The position numbers and the translations under genes are program-made. The notes beneath the pieces were generated by a model, which was given only the letters and a program-made list of their open reading frames with translations, was not told where the DNA came from and made no database searches. From Porodaedalea pini (lineage: Eukaryota > Basidiomycota > Agaricomycetes > Hymenochaetales > Hymenochaetaceae), in NCBI GenBank assembly GCA_002794775.1, contig NBAY01000071.1:62001-126000 (forward strand): DNA of 64,000 nt. Direction: 5' to 3'. Below, piece by piece: positions 35,051-48,100 of this stretch; positions within the stretch are counted from its first letter, which is position 1; each line of letters starts with the position of its first letter.

Positions 35051-35635
35051 CACCACCCAGGCTCATCCCCAGCATACGTTGTCGCTGTCAACTCGCCTTC
35101 ACTCAGTCTAGAGGAGCGCTCCCCTCGATGGACCTGACGTATAAACCCCCTAAACGACAACCCTCAACCCTGCCTGGACGTTCTCGGATGTTCATGTATT
35201 ATGTAAACTTCGCAACTGACTCTTCCTGACCCTGGCTCTCCGCATCTCCCTTTGGTATAGGAGCCACTTAACTTGGACGTGGGTGATGTTACGTGTACAG
35301 TCGTCAACATCGTTGTCGATTGTTATCACTGCCGCGTCCTTCCATCTCATTATCAACTTCACTGATGAACCCATTCAACGTTGGCGTAACCCTGGATCGA
35401 ATGCACAACCCATCCCTGTTCCCCCTCCGGTCTAGTCAAGATAGATCTCACAGAGGAACAACAGCGGGCCCTACCCTCATCCTCACGGTTTGACCCAGAC
35501 CGTGCTTCGTATGTCGCAACCAACAGCGAGCACGTCACCCACAACATCTGGTGGGGCGACGTCAGACATGCTTGGTACTTGACTAACAAACAAGCTCAAC
35601 AAGTTCGGTGGGCCCCTTGAACCCCTCGTGCACCA

Positions 35636-36841
35636 TTGTCCCCTACTGTCTCAACATCATCGGTCATCCTGCCCAGTGAACCAGGAGGCTATCGTACACC
35701 CCGTAGAGATTCGTCATCGCCAACACCTCCTGAACACCTATCCTGCACGCCAGCACCGACAATGTTGACGTCTACGGGTTTCACTCAGCAACAACAACGG
35801 GAGCTCGCAGCACTAATCGCTGCGGCCTTTGCTCAGCAAACGGCGAATGCCCCCGCTGCGCAAGCCGGGAATGCTCCGACCCCCAACATCGATGTTGCCC
35901 GGCCATGTGAATTCACTGGCAGCAATGACTACCTGGACTTCAAACACGAGGTCCTCCTCTTTGTCTCGGCAAACCCGAGCCGGTACCCGACGTCTGAGAG
36001 CAAGATCTATGTTGCTCTCTCCCACCTAAAGGGTGGCAATGCAGCGACGTGGGTGCAAAACTACGTGGAGGAGTCGACGACGGCAGGAATCATAACCTTC
36101 ACCGACAGCTGGACAAGGTTCCAGGAGTGCCTAGATGCCTCGTTCAATGACCCGAACTAGAAGGAAAAAGCACTAGTGGAATTCTGAACCAAGGTTCAGA
36201 AGGACCTCACCGCTGACGAGTTTTTCCAGAAGCTCAATGTTGTCATCACAAGAGCAGGACTGACGGACAACAGCATCATCTGCGACCGTCTAAAACGTGC
36301 GATGAACATCGAGGTGGTCCGAGGGGTGTTGAGGTCGACACCGGTCCCAACGACGTATGATGACTGGAAGAAGAAGGCCATCGAGATCGATCGTGGTGAA
36401 CAACAGATCCGCGTGATACAATGAGGTCGTGCGTTCCCACTTCCACCGCACCAGCAACAACAGGCACCCCCGATTCGTCAACAGCTCCCGACCCCCCATG
36501 TCGACAAATGTGATGTGACTGGAGTCACTTTTGGAGGTGCTGGCCAGCCGATGGACGTCTCGATGAACGAGGCACAACGAAGGAGGGCATGCTGGATCTG
36601 TGGTAAGCTCAGCCACTTCAAGGACATGTGCCCGCAAGGGAAGATGATTGTGTGGCACATGCTGCAAATGATGGCACCAGGTGAGCATCGTCTTCTTGCC
36701 GATGAGCTGGGTGCGATGAAAGAATCGGCCTTTGAGGAAGTTGTAGACACTTGGAGGTCGATGGTGGAGGACTATGTGGAGGAAGAAGGCGTTGATGAAG
36801 AGGTCATCGACTCGCAGGGTTTTGCGAGTGGTCAGGCATAG
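35636..36841 (+). pseudogene. chromovirus gag (capsid, zinc knuckle), broken
   Basis: It opens MSPTVSTSSVILPSEPGGYR; an internal ATG at 35762 (MLTSTGFTQQQQRELAALI) may be the real start. Capsid-like sequence includes PCEFTGSNDYLDFKHEVLLF. Stops follow at 36158-36160 (TAG), 36185-36187 (TGA) and about 36422 (TGA). The frame continues through RLKRAMNIEVVRGVLRSTPV to a single CCHC knuckle (CWICGKLSHFKDMC) and ends at TAG 36839-36841. Pol begins shortly downstream in another frame. Confidence 0.85.
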
Positions 36842-36972
36842 CCATCAGGGCGACTGACCGGGAAGAACAAGGGGTTTCGGAATCGGACTCAATAAAATAT
36901 AACCAACTGTCTGTACAGTATGAAGATGCGAATGATGTCGATGGTTTTTCCGATTATGAAGTCCCCACCAAT

Positions 36973-39900
36973 GTGAACGAAGAGAAAGAATACGAACAGC
37001 TGTTCATGAGAGGAACTGGCGGACGCCAGCTGGACCTTCTCCTGAACGTTGGACACAGCGTAGCGGGTGAAGTGAGGGAGGTGGATGCGCACACCCTCAT
37101 AGATTCGGGGTGCACAGGGTCATGCATTGACGTAAGATTCATCAAAAGGTACGGGTTAGAGACGAAACGTTATATCCGACCCCTTGTGGTGCTCAATGCC
37201 GATGGTATGCACAACGAGGCCGGGTTGATCGAGAAGTACATCAATGTTGAACTTACAATCAGCCATCATACGGAACAAATCATCCTTGCGGTGACCTTGC
37301 TGGCATCGTCTAACATATTCCTAGGGTACGACTGGCTTCGACGTCACAATCCTGAGGTCGACTGGAAGACGGGTACGCTCGACTTCACCCACTGTCCAAT
37401 CGAATGTGCGGTTGAGAGGGATGTGAAAGAAGACATGCGGAAGGTGGAAAAGGCTGTGGAAGAGATGAGGAGGGTGAGAGAGGTGCGAATGGACAAGATG
37501 TCCTGGCCTGCATACCTCAATGACTACGCCAACGTCTTCAGCGAGAAAGGCTTTGAGAAGCTGCCAGAACATCGACCCTGGGACCACGTCATCGACTTGA
37601 AGCCTGACTTCAAACCTAGCGATTGCAAGATCTATCCGCTCACGCCAACTGAGCAACAATCACTAAAGGACTTCCTCGACGAGAACTTGAAGTCTGGTTG
37701 TATTCGACGATCAATATCGCCCATGGCATCACCCTTCTTCTTCATCAAGAAGGCCGACAAGTCGCTACGCCCGATTCAGGATTACCGTAAGCTCAATGAC
37801 GGTACAATCAAGAATAAGTATCCCCTCCCTCTCATCGACGAACTCGTCGACAAGGTCAAGAAAGCGAAGTACATCACTAAGCTTGACCTTCGCTGGGGAT
37901 ACTACAACATCCAGATCTGCGAAGGCGATGAGTGGAAGGCAGCCTTTCGCACGAATATGGGTCTCTTTGAACCGACAGTCATGTTCTTTGGTCTTTGCAA
38001 CACACCGGCAACGTTCCAAGCCTTCGTCAACCACATCTTCAAGGGGCTAATATACAATAACTTGATCATCGTCTATCTCGACGACATCCTCATCCTTTCG
38101 CAAACCCTCGAGGAACATATCGAGACATCGAGGCGCATCCTTCAGATCTTGCAAGAAAACGGCCTATACCTGAAGCCGGAGAAATGCAAGTTCGACGCCA
38201 AGACTGTAAAATACCTCAGACACATCATCGGCAATGGCGAAATCAGGGCTGACCCGGCAAAGACAGAGGCGATCGCAGACTGGCCAGTCCCACAAAACCT
38301 CAAACAGCTGCAACAGTTCCTTGGCATGGGCAACTGGCTGCGATGATTCATCAAGGACTACAGCAAGGTAGTCCATCCACTGACGTCGCTGACAGGCAAG
38401 AAGGACTGGGTATGGGAGACCAAACAGCAGGAGGCGTTTGAGGAGTTGAGACGACGTCTCTGCTCACCTCCAGTCCTGGCCATCATGAACGATGAGGGCC
38501 CTTTCCGCGTCGAAGCGGACTCATCAAACTTTGCTCTTGGAGGAGTGTTGTTGCAGAAGCAGGAAGGCAAGTGGAGGGTAGTCGCCTACAGGTCAGAAGT
38601 GCTCCTGCCGGTGGAACGAAACTACGAAATCTACAACAAGGAGATGCTCGCGATCATTTCGGCACTCAAGGAGTGGAGGCAATACCTCCTTGGTGCCCGT
38701 CACCCTATCGAGATCTGGTCCGATCACACCAACCTCACCTACTTCAGGTCGGCACAAAAGCTGAGCTATCGACAAGCTCGCTGGCAGACAGAACTCAAAG
38801 AATTCGACTTCCACCTCGAACACAAGTCGGGGAAGATGATGGGCAAGGCGGATTTACTGTTGCGTAAGGCGGGCTACGACGAGGGCAAGGATGACAATGA
38901 CAGTGTCATGTTCATCAAAGAGAAGTGGCTGAATCGTGGAGTGGTGAGGACATTGCGTGATGAGGTGTTGGACAGAGTGGGTGAAGCGCAGAGGGCGCAA
39001 CATGAGTCGGAGAGGCCGACAGGGATGACGAAAGTCACCGGGTTGTGGTGGATGAAAGGCAAGGTGTATGTGCCGTCAACGATGAAGGAGGCCGTATTGC
39101 GGGAATGTCACGACTTGGTACTGGCTGGACACCCAGGAGCATCAAAAACGGTGGAGCTTGTCCGTCGAGACTTCTGGTGGACGTCGATGTTCTCTGACGT
39201 CCGAGCGTATGTCCGAGGGTGTGATCGCTGTCAGCGAACAAAGGCTCTGAGGGCGTCGAGGTCAAGGCCACTCCACCCAAACATGGTCCCTGAAGGCCCC
39301 TGGGAAATCATCACGGTCGACCTCATCGGAGAGCTCCCAGACTCCAAGGGGCACAACGCAATCTGCGTCTTTGTTGATAGGTTCTCAAAACAGATGCACG
39401 CTATTCCAACAACAATGAAGTTGTCAGCGGAAGGCATGGCTCAGCTGTACCGCAACCACGTCTTCCGCCTCCACGGCCTGCCGAAGAAGATCATCCACGA
39501 CCGAGGCATGCAGTTTGATGTGTCGATGATGAAGGAACTGTACAAACTCCTACACATCGAAGGCAACCCGTTGATGGCGTATCACCCACAGACAGACGGT
39601 CAAACAGAACACGTTAACCAGGAGCTCAAACAGTACCTTTGACTCTTCATTAACCATCACCAATCAGACTGGAAGGACTGGCTCCCCCTCGCGGAGTTTG
39701 CGTACAACAACTGCAAACACTTGGCAACAAAAATGTCCCCCTTCTATGTGAACACAGGACGTCATCCCTTGAGCTTCGACACAACGTGAACCTCATCTAC
39801 CAACATGTCGGCGGAAGAATTTGTGAAGCACATCAAGGAGACTCATCGTGTTGTGAAGGACAACTTGGTCAAGGTGGCGGACGACATGAAGCACTACCAC

Positions 39901-40467
39901 GACCAGACAGCAGGGACTTCGGCGGAGTACAAGGCTGGAGACAAGGTTTTCCTGGACGGGCGAAACATCAGCACAGATTTGCTGATGAAGAAACTCGCTG
40001 ACAAGTGGTATGGTCCCTTCGAGATCATCGACAAGGTGGGAGCTAGCGCATACAAACTCAGGCTCCCCAAGTGATGGAAGAAAGTCCACCCGGTCTTCAA
40101 TGAGGCCCTGCTAAAGCCCGCCATCAAACCATCCTTCGAGAGCCAGAAACAACCAGCACCGCCACCGCCTGACATCGTCGACAACGAGGAGGAGTACGAG
40201 ATCGAGGAAGTTCTAGACTCACGGCTGCACCGAGGGAAGTTACAATATCTCGTCAAGTGGATTGGCTACAACGAACCGACTTGGCAGCCCGAGATGGACT
40301 TTGGAGAGAATGCAAAGGAGGCGATCGCTGAATTCTATCAAAAACACCCCGGTGCCCCACGCAAACTCGATATCCCTCACTTGTGACTCCGTCCACTCTT
40401 CATCAACACCAAGCCAGACAACCGTGATCTTGGTTGGTCAGGACGCCCAACCTTGAGGGGGGGGTAA
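36973..40467 (+). pseudogene. chromovirus pol (protease to chromodomain), five TGA stops
   Basis: One frame throughout, possibly starting upstream of 36973. Protease active site LIDSGCTGS is near 37098; the RT motif VYLDDIL is near 38071; RNase H VEADSSNFALGG is near 38511. The integrase zinc finger and DDE core (HPQTDGQTEHVN) run to about 39617, and the chromodomain (EEYEIEEVL ... YLVKWIGY) is near 40191-40270. Catalytic residues look intact. The only in-frame stops are TGA at 38344, 39640, 39787, 40072 and 40384. The first aligns with an intact arginine codon in the sister copy. The native stop is TAA 40465-40467, overlapping the polypurine tract. Confidence 0.92.
40455..40467 (+). other. 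polypurine tract
   Basis: A G-run followed by TAA directly precedes the 3' LTR, the usual primer for plus-strand synthesis. The same GGGGGGGTAA motif precedes the LTRs at 3060 and 3713. Confidence 0.8.
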
Positions 40468-40904
40468 TGTCAGGACTCGAACTTTTTCCTTCTCTTTTAT
40501 TCCCTTTTTACCATTTCACCATTTCCTTTATTTTAATTCCTCCTTTTCATTATAATTAACCGTCTTTACAATCATTTCCCACACTCCTTTTCACGCAACC
40601 TTCATTCGTTCCATTCCACTCCTTTATATAATGTTAGGTAATATAGTCTCACGGTTGCTGCTATAAGAGGTCTTAGGAAGCGCACAAACTCCCTGTTCTG
40701 CTTTTCTTCTTACCTCTGCAATGACCTAGGTGAGACTCATCCCTCTTGTATTAGTTTAGTCTTGTATTAATCTTCTTACCTCTGTGACGACCTAGTCTGA
40801 GTAAGCCCGCTGCCCGAACTTTGTGTTCAAGATACAGCTCGTCCCAGACAACAGTCAGCCGAGGCCTGCCCAGTCTGAGTTGTCTCCCGGACTCCCGCCT
40901 AACA
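40468..40904 (+). repeat. 3' LTR of the nested chromovirus
   Basis: 437 bp, ending CGCCTAACA before the second CTCCC. Apart from five bases near 40827 and 40880-40890 it is identical to the 5' LTR. Confidence 0.96.
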
Positions 40905-41600
40905 CTCCCTTCCCATTGGGGAGTACTGGGTAATTCTAAGGCGGACAAACTAGCCAAAGATGCAGCCACCAAACCTCTTTGTGAACCAATTCCGGAATCG
41001 CTTCCTAACCTAAATGTGCAAGTACAGCTCAATCTCATTCAGGACTGGAAAGTGAACCAAATCAACCTCCGTGGACATTGCTCTATTGTTGAGCCGTCCT
41101 CTTTTATCCTACACCCCACGTGATCTTTCCAACAATTTTTGAAGCTTTTGCTGAAGAAGGAGATACACCACATAGTTCAATCTTGCGCTGCCAGCATCAT
41201 GCTGAATGTGCTCAATCTACATGACCAGAACTTGGCCCCTCGCTGTCCCAACCCTCTCTGCATCAAACATGATGTTTGCCACATTCTCAACTGTTGCACT
41301 TTCTTTTCCCACATACATCATGGCCTTTTTAAACATTGTCTCCTGCCTCTGTCTTTTACAGACTGGTTCCGTCCCAATAATTTCCTCTTGCTACTAAAAT
41401 TTGCATATTTTTCCTTCCATCACCCACCAGATGCAATGCCTCTTTTATCTGATTTACCTCCCTCTTACTATCTCTAGTCATACCCATCCTCACATGATCA
41501 CGCACCCCTTTTTCACAATTTTCGATGCCCCATTATTTATGCTCTACGTCCAAACTATTTGTTGTTTCTGTAGTTTTGGTCCCCAGCGGTTGGAGTTCTG
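40905..41600 (+). mobile_element. LINE right part, end of RNase H and 3' UTR
   Basis: Directly after the chromovirus TSD the frame reads LPSHWGVLGNSKADKLAKDA, the last RNase H motif of the interrupted LINE. Downstream pieces (about 41139-41477) read LNLHDQNLAPRCPNPLCIKH and CHILNCCTFF, a Cys/His-rich C-terminal segment of the kind found after LINE RNase H domains. The right edge is approximate; no poly(A) tail is obvious before the host TATA-like sequence at 41622. Confidence 0.8.
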
Positions 41601-41621
41601 TTCAGAGTAGATAGCAGATAT

Positions 41622-41627
41622 TATAAA
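41622..41627 (+). promoter_or_regulatory. possible original BNA1 TATA box, displaced by retrotransposon
   Basis: TATAAA lies 36 bp left of the insertion point of the 9.9-kb element. With the element and one TSD removed it would lie about 50 bp before the BNA1 ATG. It could instead belong to the LINE 3' end. Confidence 0.4.
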
Positions 41628-41662
41628 GCGCTGATCATGTGCTTTTGTGGACCGCAAGTCAG

Positions 41663-41943
41663 TGTAATGAAATGTTACTTTCTTTGTTCCTAATTCGGCC
41701 GGATCCACTTACTAATGTTTTCTTTTAGGTTTCTTAGTTTTATCTTAAGGATCAGTCAAGTTGTTGATGGCACGCGTTAAAGGTGAGGCTAGGTAGTTAA
41801 ATAGTAGATAGATTTGTTGGGGATCGGGCATTCTTCTTGCTCGATCCCCTCTCGCAATATACTACGGTTTACGCCAGCTAGTTTATATGCATGAACTCGA
41901 AGCTCTGGAGAATCCGGTGTGACCGAATATTAAATTCGTCACA
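41663..41943 (+). repeat. 5' LTR of the BNA1-proximal retrotransposon
   Basis: 281 bp. Compared with the 3' LTR it has five differences, each replacing a CpG by TpG or CpA. Confidence 0.96.
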
Positions 41944-42173
41944 TATTTTTAGCTGTTCAATACTACTGTCTAAAAGCTTTCGCTTTACTCTCAAATCGCC
42001 GACTCTATCTGGGGACTGTCTGGTCTGATCAACCGCTCAGTATTCCGTCTAGTCGGCCGCTTTTTCATCTCTGTTTTATTTTTAAGAAAGTTCAAAACCA
42101 AATAAAAAACATACCGGTCTGTTTCTCTCTGAGTTTCATCTAACTAACGAAAAATCTATAGATATAAAAAATT

Positions 42174-45100
42174 ATGTCAAATACAAGAACACTACGCACG
42201 ATAGCAGGACGTGAACGCGTAGTTCAAGTAACGACCGCCCGAGCAGGAATTCGGAGGTGGCGCGTTTCGTTCGGGGCCGCCGAGGAGCAACTCTCCTCGA
42301 ACGCTCAGAGAGTGTTCAGCGAAGCGACCGTGGAAGCGGAACAGTCAGTACCGGTGAGTACTGATGCGCATATACTCACCTCGAGAGTCGCGGAAGCGAC
42401 CCCACACATGACCCCTCTCCCACTGAGCCCTGAGGCCGTGGCAAGGGTCACCGTACTGCGCGATCAGAACGCGCAGCACGAGGCAACCAGAGCCTCCCCA
42501 CACGATCAGGGACGTGTTGGGTTGAGTGCCGGTGAATCGGGCGGCATTGAGCCTAACCCAAACCAGAGCAATAAGACCTCGTCCGACGCAGACTGGAGGC
42601 CCGCCGGTTACTTCCCTTCGAGGGAACCTTCGCTCGCTCCAGTAGGACCAGGAGTTGGAAGCAATGCGGCTAGGCCGCGAATCGGTTACCAAACTCCCCA
42701 GAGCACCTATGTAACTGGGTTGAGTACATTGGTAGATACCTCAGTAGATAATAATGATGATTTATCTTACATTTCTGAACTAGACCGAGAAATTCAGGTA
42801 GAAAGACCTAGTTCAAGGTCCCAATTCTCACCATCAGAAGGATATGAGAGAATTGAAGAACCTTTCGTGAGAGCGAGACGAACATTCGCCCAAGTAGTAG
42901 GATCTTCAGCCAGTAACATAGCCCTGAGATCGGATCAAGTAACCCCATTTCATAAAAATATCGATCTAGATGAATTGAATTGGTGCACCGAATACGGACG
43001 AATGTCATCGCCAATTGTCCAGTCGATCCCTGGATACCAAGAGAATATTCGCCACAAGATGGGGATCTTCCACCGTGAAAGAGAGGCGGAACGATCATTA
43101 GATTCACACCAAGACTGAGTGCATATAGTCAAACCCGGGTCCGCAGGAGGGCGCGATGCAACTGTACAGCATTCTCAAGAATTTTCTGATAGTGAATCCA
43201 AGAAGATTACCCAGTCTTCGAAGTCCAAGGCCGAGCGCAAGGAAGAACGAAAGGTCAAGAAGGAAGAGGGACGAGTTTCAGCGAAACTTGCAGAACTCCG
43301 AGAGTGGGCGCGAATGAGCGCGATCCCGCTCCCAGTAACCTCTGGAAGTACTCACGAAACTACATACCCGAGTAATACGGCCACTCCGTTTAGTAGAATA
43401 GAAGGGCTGTCTAGAAATACCGCCATAACAAAAGGAAAAACAGCGGATTTCAGAAATTATGGAAATATAAGCTTTGAATCTGAAGGCGATCTTGATATTG
43501 ATGCCCAGATTCAATACTTACAGTCTATCAGGGAAAGACGACGGATTGAAGTGAGTAACAAAAAGGATGACAGTGTCAAAGCGACCTATACATCCTCTTT
43601 GCAGCACAAATCCACCGCTTCGCGTGATATCCCGCTGAAAGAAGGGAAAGAAAGAATGGAAAAAGAGCAGAAAGAACAGGATAGAACTCACCATTGATAC
43701 CGTTCTCACTCCCGTTCTCAATCCTGCGAATGCCAATCCCAGAACCCTGCAAGTTTGAGCATCCAGGATTATCTCCAGGAACCCGAACGCGTTCCGATCG
43801 AGTTTCTAAAGTTGCCGAGCCAAGGGAATCAGAATCCCGGCGGCGGAGGACCTCCCAGTGATCCGGGAGATGGATCGGACGGAAGCGATGACTTCTCGAG
43901 GTCGCCGTCGCGTACCGAGTCGAGATCGTCATCGCGCGGGGCTCGGAGTCCTATACGTCAGCTAGCTGTATTAGCCGGTAAAGGTAAATCTCAAGCGGAC
44001 GAAGCAAAGAAATCCAAGAACAGGACATACCGAGAAGAGAAAGAACACCGCTTGCGTACAGAAGAAAGACAAAACAGATTTTCATCTGTAAAACCGTCTA
44101 AGAACATGAGTAAAAGTAGTTACTTGAACCAAGCAATTAGATACTCATCTGTAAATCCCGGAAATCCTTCAGATCCCAGCAATGGAAACGGAGGACCAGG
44201 TGATGGAAACAGTTCGGATGGCGAAGATTCAGATGAAGGAACCTTAATGGAACCTTCAGAAATCCTGTCAGATGACCCCGAAGAGGTTCGAAACCGAAAA
44301 TCGTTAGCAAAACGAAAGTGGAACAAGCAAATGTTAAGACTTAAGGTCCAAATGCAAGGCTCGAGGCCAGTTCCACCAACTCCATATGATGGCGAAGCGA
44401 ACTTAACCAAATACACTAAGTTCGTACTCGAAACTAATCATTATATGAAGAGATCAGGGTTAGTTCATTTCCCAAAAGATCAGGTCGGAGAATTACCTAG
44501 TTTCTTGAAAGGAAAGGCAATGGATTTCTATATGCAAAAAGTTGGAGTTAACGATCGAGCGTGGCGTTTACCTAGGTTCTTTAAGGAGCTGATGGATTTC
44601 TGTTTCCCTTCAAACTATTCAGAGATTCTGAGAAAGCAGTTTCAGACGTGTTCACAAGGCAAACGGACTATCAAAAAGTACCTTTATGAACTGGAAATGT
44701 TGGCTGTGAACCTCGGAGACATATCGAACAGAGAACTATTGAGGCAAGCTTGGGACGGAGCACTTCCCAAGTATCAGCATCAACTGCGCCTTGATAATCT
44801 GAGTCCCAAAACGGCGAGTTATCAAGAAGTTAAGGATCGCCTGGAGAATATTGAGAAGGCGAACGAGTCCCTAGGAGTCAAATGGCACGAAGACCGAGAG
44901 TTGCGCATGTCAGGAACGAGCCAGCCAGATAGAGTTCAGGAAAACTCACGATCATGGAATAGAGGCCGAGATCGAGGAAATCAACACGTGCGTGGTCAAT
45001 ACCAAAAAGACCGTTCATCACGGAACCAAAACCGTGGCACGAACCCTACTGCCGTAAACATGAATCGAGCCAGCCCAAGTCCGCAACAGCAACAGCAAAA

Positions 45101-48100
45101 CAAAAACAGGAAACAAAGCCAAGCAGATAATCCAAGAGGCAGTAACAACAACAACAGACCAAGACGAGAAAATCGAGAGTGGCGCTCAGATCAACCGCGC
45201 CCGCAGTATACAAAAGCGCAGCTGGACGACATGAGATCGAAAAACCAATGCTTTGTCTGCAAACAGGAAGGACATATGGCAAAGGATTGTCCTACCCATA
45301 ACACAGCAAACCCAGGTGTGTCCTCAAATGCCTTAAATGTTAATTACAGCGCTCTTGAACAAGTTAACAACTTGTCTCAAACAGAACAATATTTGGATTT
45401 AGGCTCTATGATTTGTTCTGTACCCGACTCGTCCTCTTCAACTGTACAACAACTAGCTTTGTCTTCTATTCGATTTCCTCCAGAATTAGCTTCAAGTATT
45501 GATGAGGAACTACATGCGGCACATGAAGAAAACGGCCATATTCTGTCTCAAGAGGATCTTTCAGAATTATTTGCGGTCAAACATTCGGACATTGCTAGTT
45601 CTATATATGCTTTGTCCGAATCGACAGCAATAAATCAGGAAAGTAACTTTTTATATATTCCTGAGTTAATTAATCACTTTTCTCAGCATGGTATTCCATG
45701 GTGGAGACGCAAATATATTCTATATGGATGACCTAGTGAAGACTACAACGATACATTTGCTTGTGGAGCAATGGATTGTCTCGGAACGGGAGTACCATAT
45801 CCATTGGATCGAAAATGCATCCAAAAATGAAGACGAACAATCCGACCAGCCCGAAGATTCATAGTTTCAAGAATTTCTGAAGAAGACTACTCAATCTACG
45901 ATCACTGGGCTGGCGAAGATTATTTACTACCGGTACGCATTGCAATGACTCACTCTTTTGATATTCGAAAATGGTATTCCATGCTTCGACAAGTGATCTA
46001 TACTGCAAACACGGTTCAGAACCTTCAAGAAGATCAAGCAATCGAAGATATATTCAATCCAAATCTGTTCGAACCACTCGATGCTCCAGGTATCGAAGAA
46101 TTCTTTGAATCGAACCTATTTGAGCATACAAGTGACTATATGCTACCGAATAACGACTCTGGGATGTCACTCGAACTCGAGGCACAATTCTGTCTTGCCC
46201 TTATGATACATGAGATGTTATCTCAATTGTCTGACATATCCAGCAACGCTCCGGAGTCGAGAATCCCACGAGAAGTAGGATACAGGACATGGGATTCCAG
46301 AAATATGCAGGGAACTCTTCTATCTCCACATAATGAACATCCTAATGAACCAGATCAACATGAGCACAATACAGTGATCGAGAACACAAGCGAATCAGAC
46401 TTGCTGTCAAATGCAATCAACTTCGCTGCCGCTCAACCAGATCCAAATTCATTTCCAGCCATAGAACGTAACTCCGCATATGCCAAGGATTTCAAAAGAT
46501 ATATCCCTTGCCCAATAATCATAGTGGTGAGGATTAATGGAGAATCAGCTCGAGCTCTCGTCAATTTGGGATCGCTAGCTGACTTTATGTCCACTAAATT
46601 TGCAGATCAAATTGGAGTAAGAAAAAGTCCGCTTGCCAAACCGCTACCTGTCCAACTTGCTGTACAAGGTTCAAGATCTATGGTGAACTATTGTACGGAC
46701 GCTCGAATTGAATATGGAGAAGTTAATTCCGTTCGTCATTTTGATATCATGAACTTGGATAACTATGATATCATTCTAGGAACGCCATTTTTGTATCAAC
46801 ACAAAGTTTTACTTGGATTTAACGATTCGAGACTCTGGATCGAGAGTTCAAAACCTTTACCATTAAAAGGTGAGCAAGTATCTTACCTTTCGTCTCATTT
46901 AGTTGATACTTATGAGTCTGAAATTGAAAGGTGCCGTGTTCATATAAAGGAATATGCTCAAGATTTGTTCAAAGACGCTTCTCAAACTCAGTTACCGCCG
47001 CTTCGTGCTATCAATCATACTATACCTTTGATAGATGAGAAGAAACAATATAAATATCGACGTTCAAATTGCCCAGACCCACTGAGAGAACAATGGGGAA
47101 TTAAGAGACATGATTATATTAATTCCGGCAGGTGGCACGTGGTTACAGGATCGAATGCAATGCCTATGCTATTGCTTCAAAAACCTCGAAAAATTAATAC
47201 AGACCCCATACGACTTCAAACAGTAATCGATCTAAGAGAAAGGAATGCTAACACCAGAAAAATGTCTTCAGTTCTACCCGATATTGAAAGTGTTCTTCGT
47301 AGGGTCGCTTCTAAAAAATACAAATCTCTTATTGATGGGAAAGATGCATATGAACAGATCAGAGTCGTCCCTGAGCATGTGAACAGAACTATATTCAATA
47401 CTCCAGACGGAACAATGGTTAGCGAAGTTATGCAATTAGGAGACTGTAACAGCGGCGCTACTTACCAAGCTTTAGTGAACCACATTTTCCAGCCGTACTT
47501 GGGAGATTGGATGGATATTTACCTAGACGACTTAGTAATTTATTCAGACACCATTGAAGAACATATCAAACACTTGAAATTAGTTATTGATATACTTCAG
47601 AAGGAACAGTTCTATTTAAGTGAGCACAAAATGCAACTTTTCCAAAAAGAACTAAAGATTCTCGGGCATATAGTCGATGATGAGGGAATCCGAATGGATC
47701 CAGTGAAAGTAGATTCGATCAGGAAATGGAAAGTACCCACCAATAGAGATCTTCTTCGTGGATTCCTGGGAGCAGTTGGTTATTTAGCCCCAAGTGTCCC
47801 ACAAATTCAAATTCCCATGGGAGTGCTAACTGAATTAACTGGTGATACAATGCCGTTTCGATGGACTTTTACAGAACAAAGAGCCTTCGACCAGACTGTT
47901 AATTTAGTTTCTGAATTTCAAAATCATCACAGAATCGTTTTGAAGTATAGAAAGAACGCTCCTCCAACTAATATAGTTACCGATGCATTGGCTTCAGGAA
48001 TTGGGGGAATTGTTAGCCAAGGAGAAAATTGGAAAACAGCAGAAGTTGCTGCATTCTATTCAGCCAAATTAAATTCTGCACAGCAGAATTACGCAGTACA

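Larger units (their letters stand above)
34602..40904 (+). mobile_element. complete Ty3/gypsy chromovirus nested in the LINE, TSD CTCCC
   Basis: 6303 bp bounded by two 437-bp LTRs and a perfect 5-bp target-site duplication, CTCCC (34597-34601 and 40905-40909). Order: 5' LTR, self-primer site, gag, pol (protease, RT, RNase H, integrase, chromodomain), polypurine tract, 3' LTR. It splits the LINE RNase H codons for the WLPSHWG motif. The element is structurally complete but its gag and pol frames carry stops, mostly TGA. Confidence 0.97.

Noticed and set aside
34957..35229. Short open frame spanning the 5' LTR and leader of the chromovirus
   Set aside because: It crosses the LTR edge and primer site and has no coding character.
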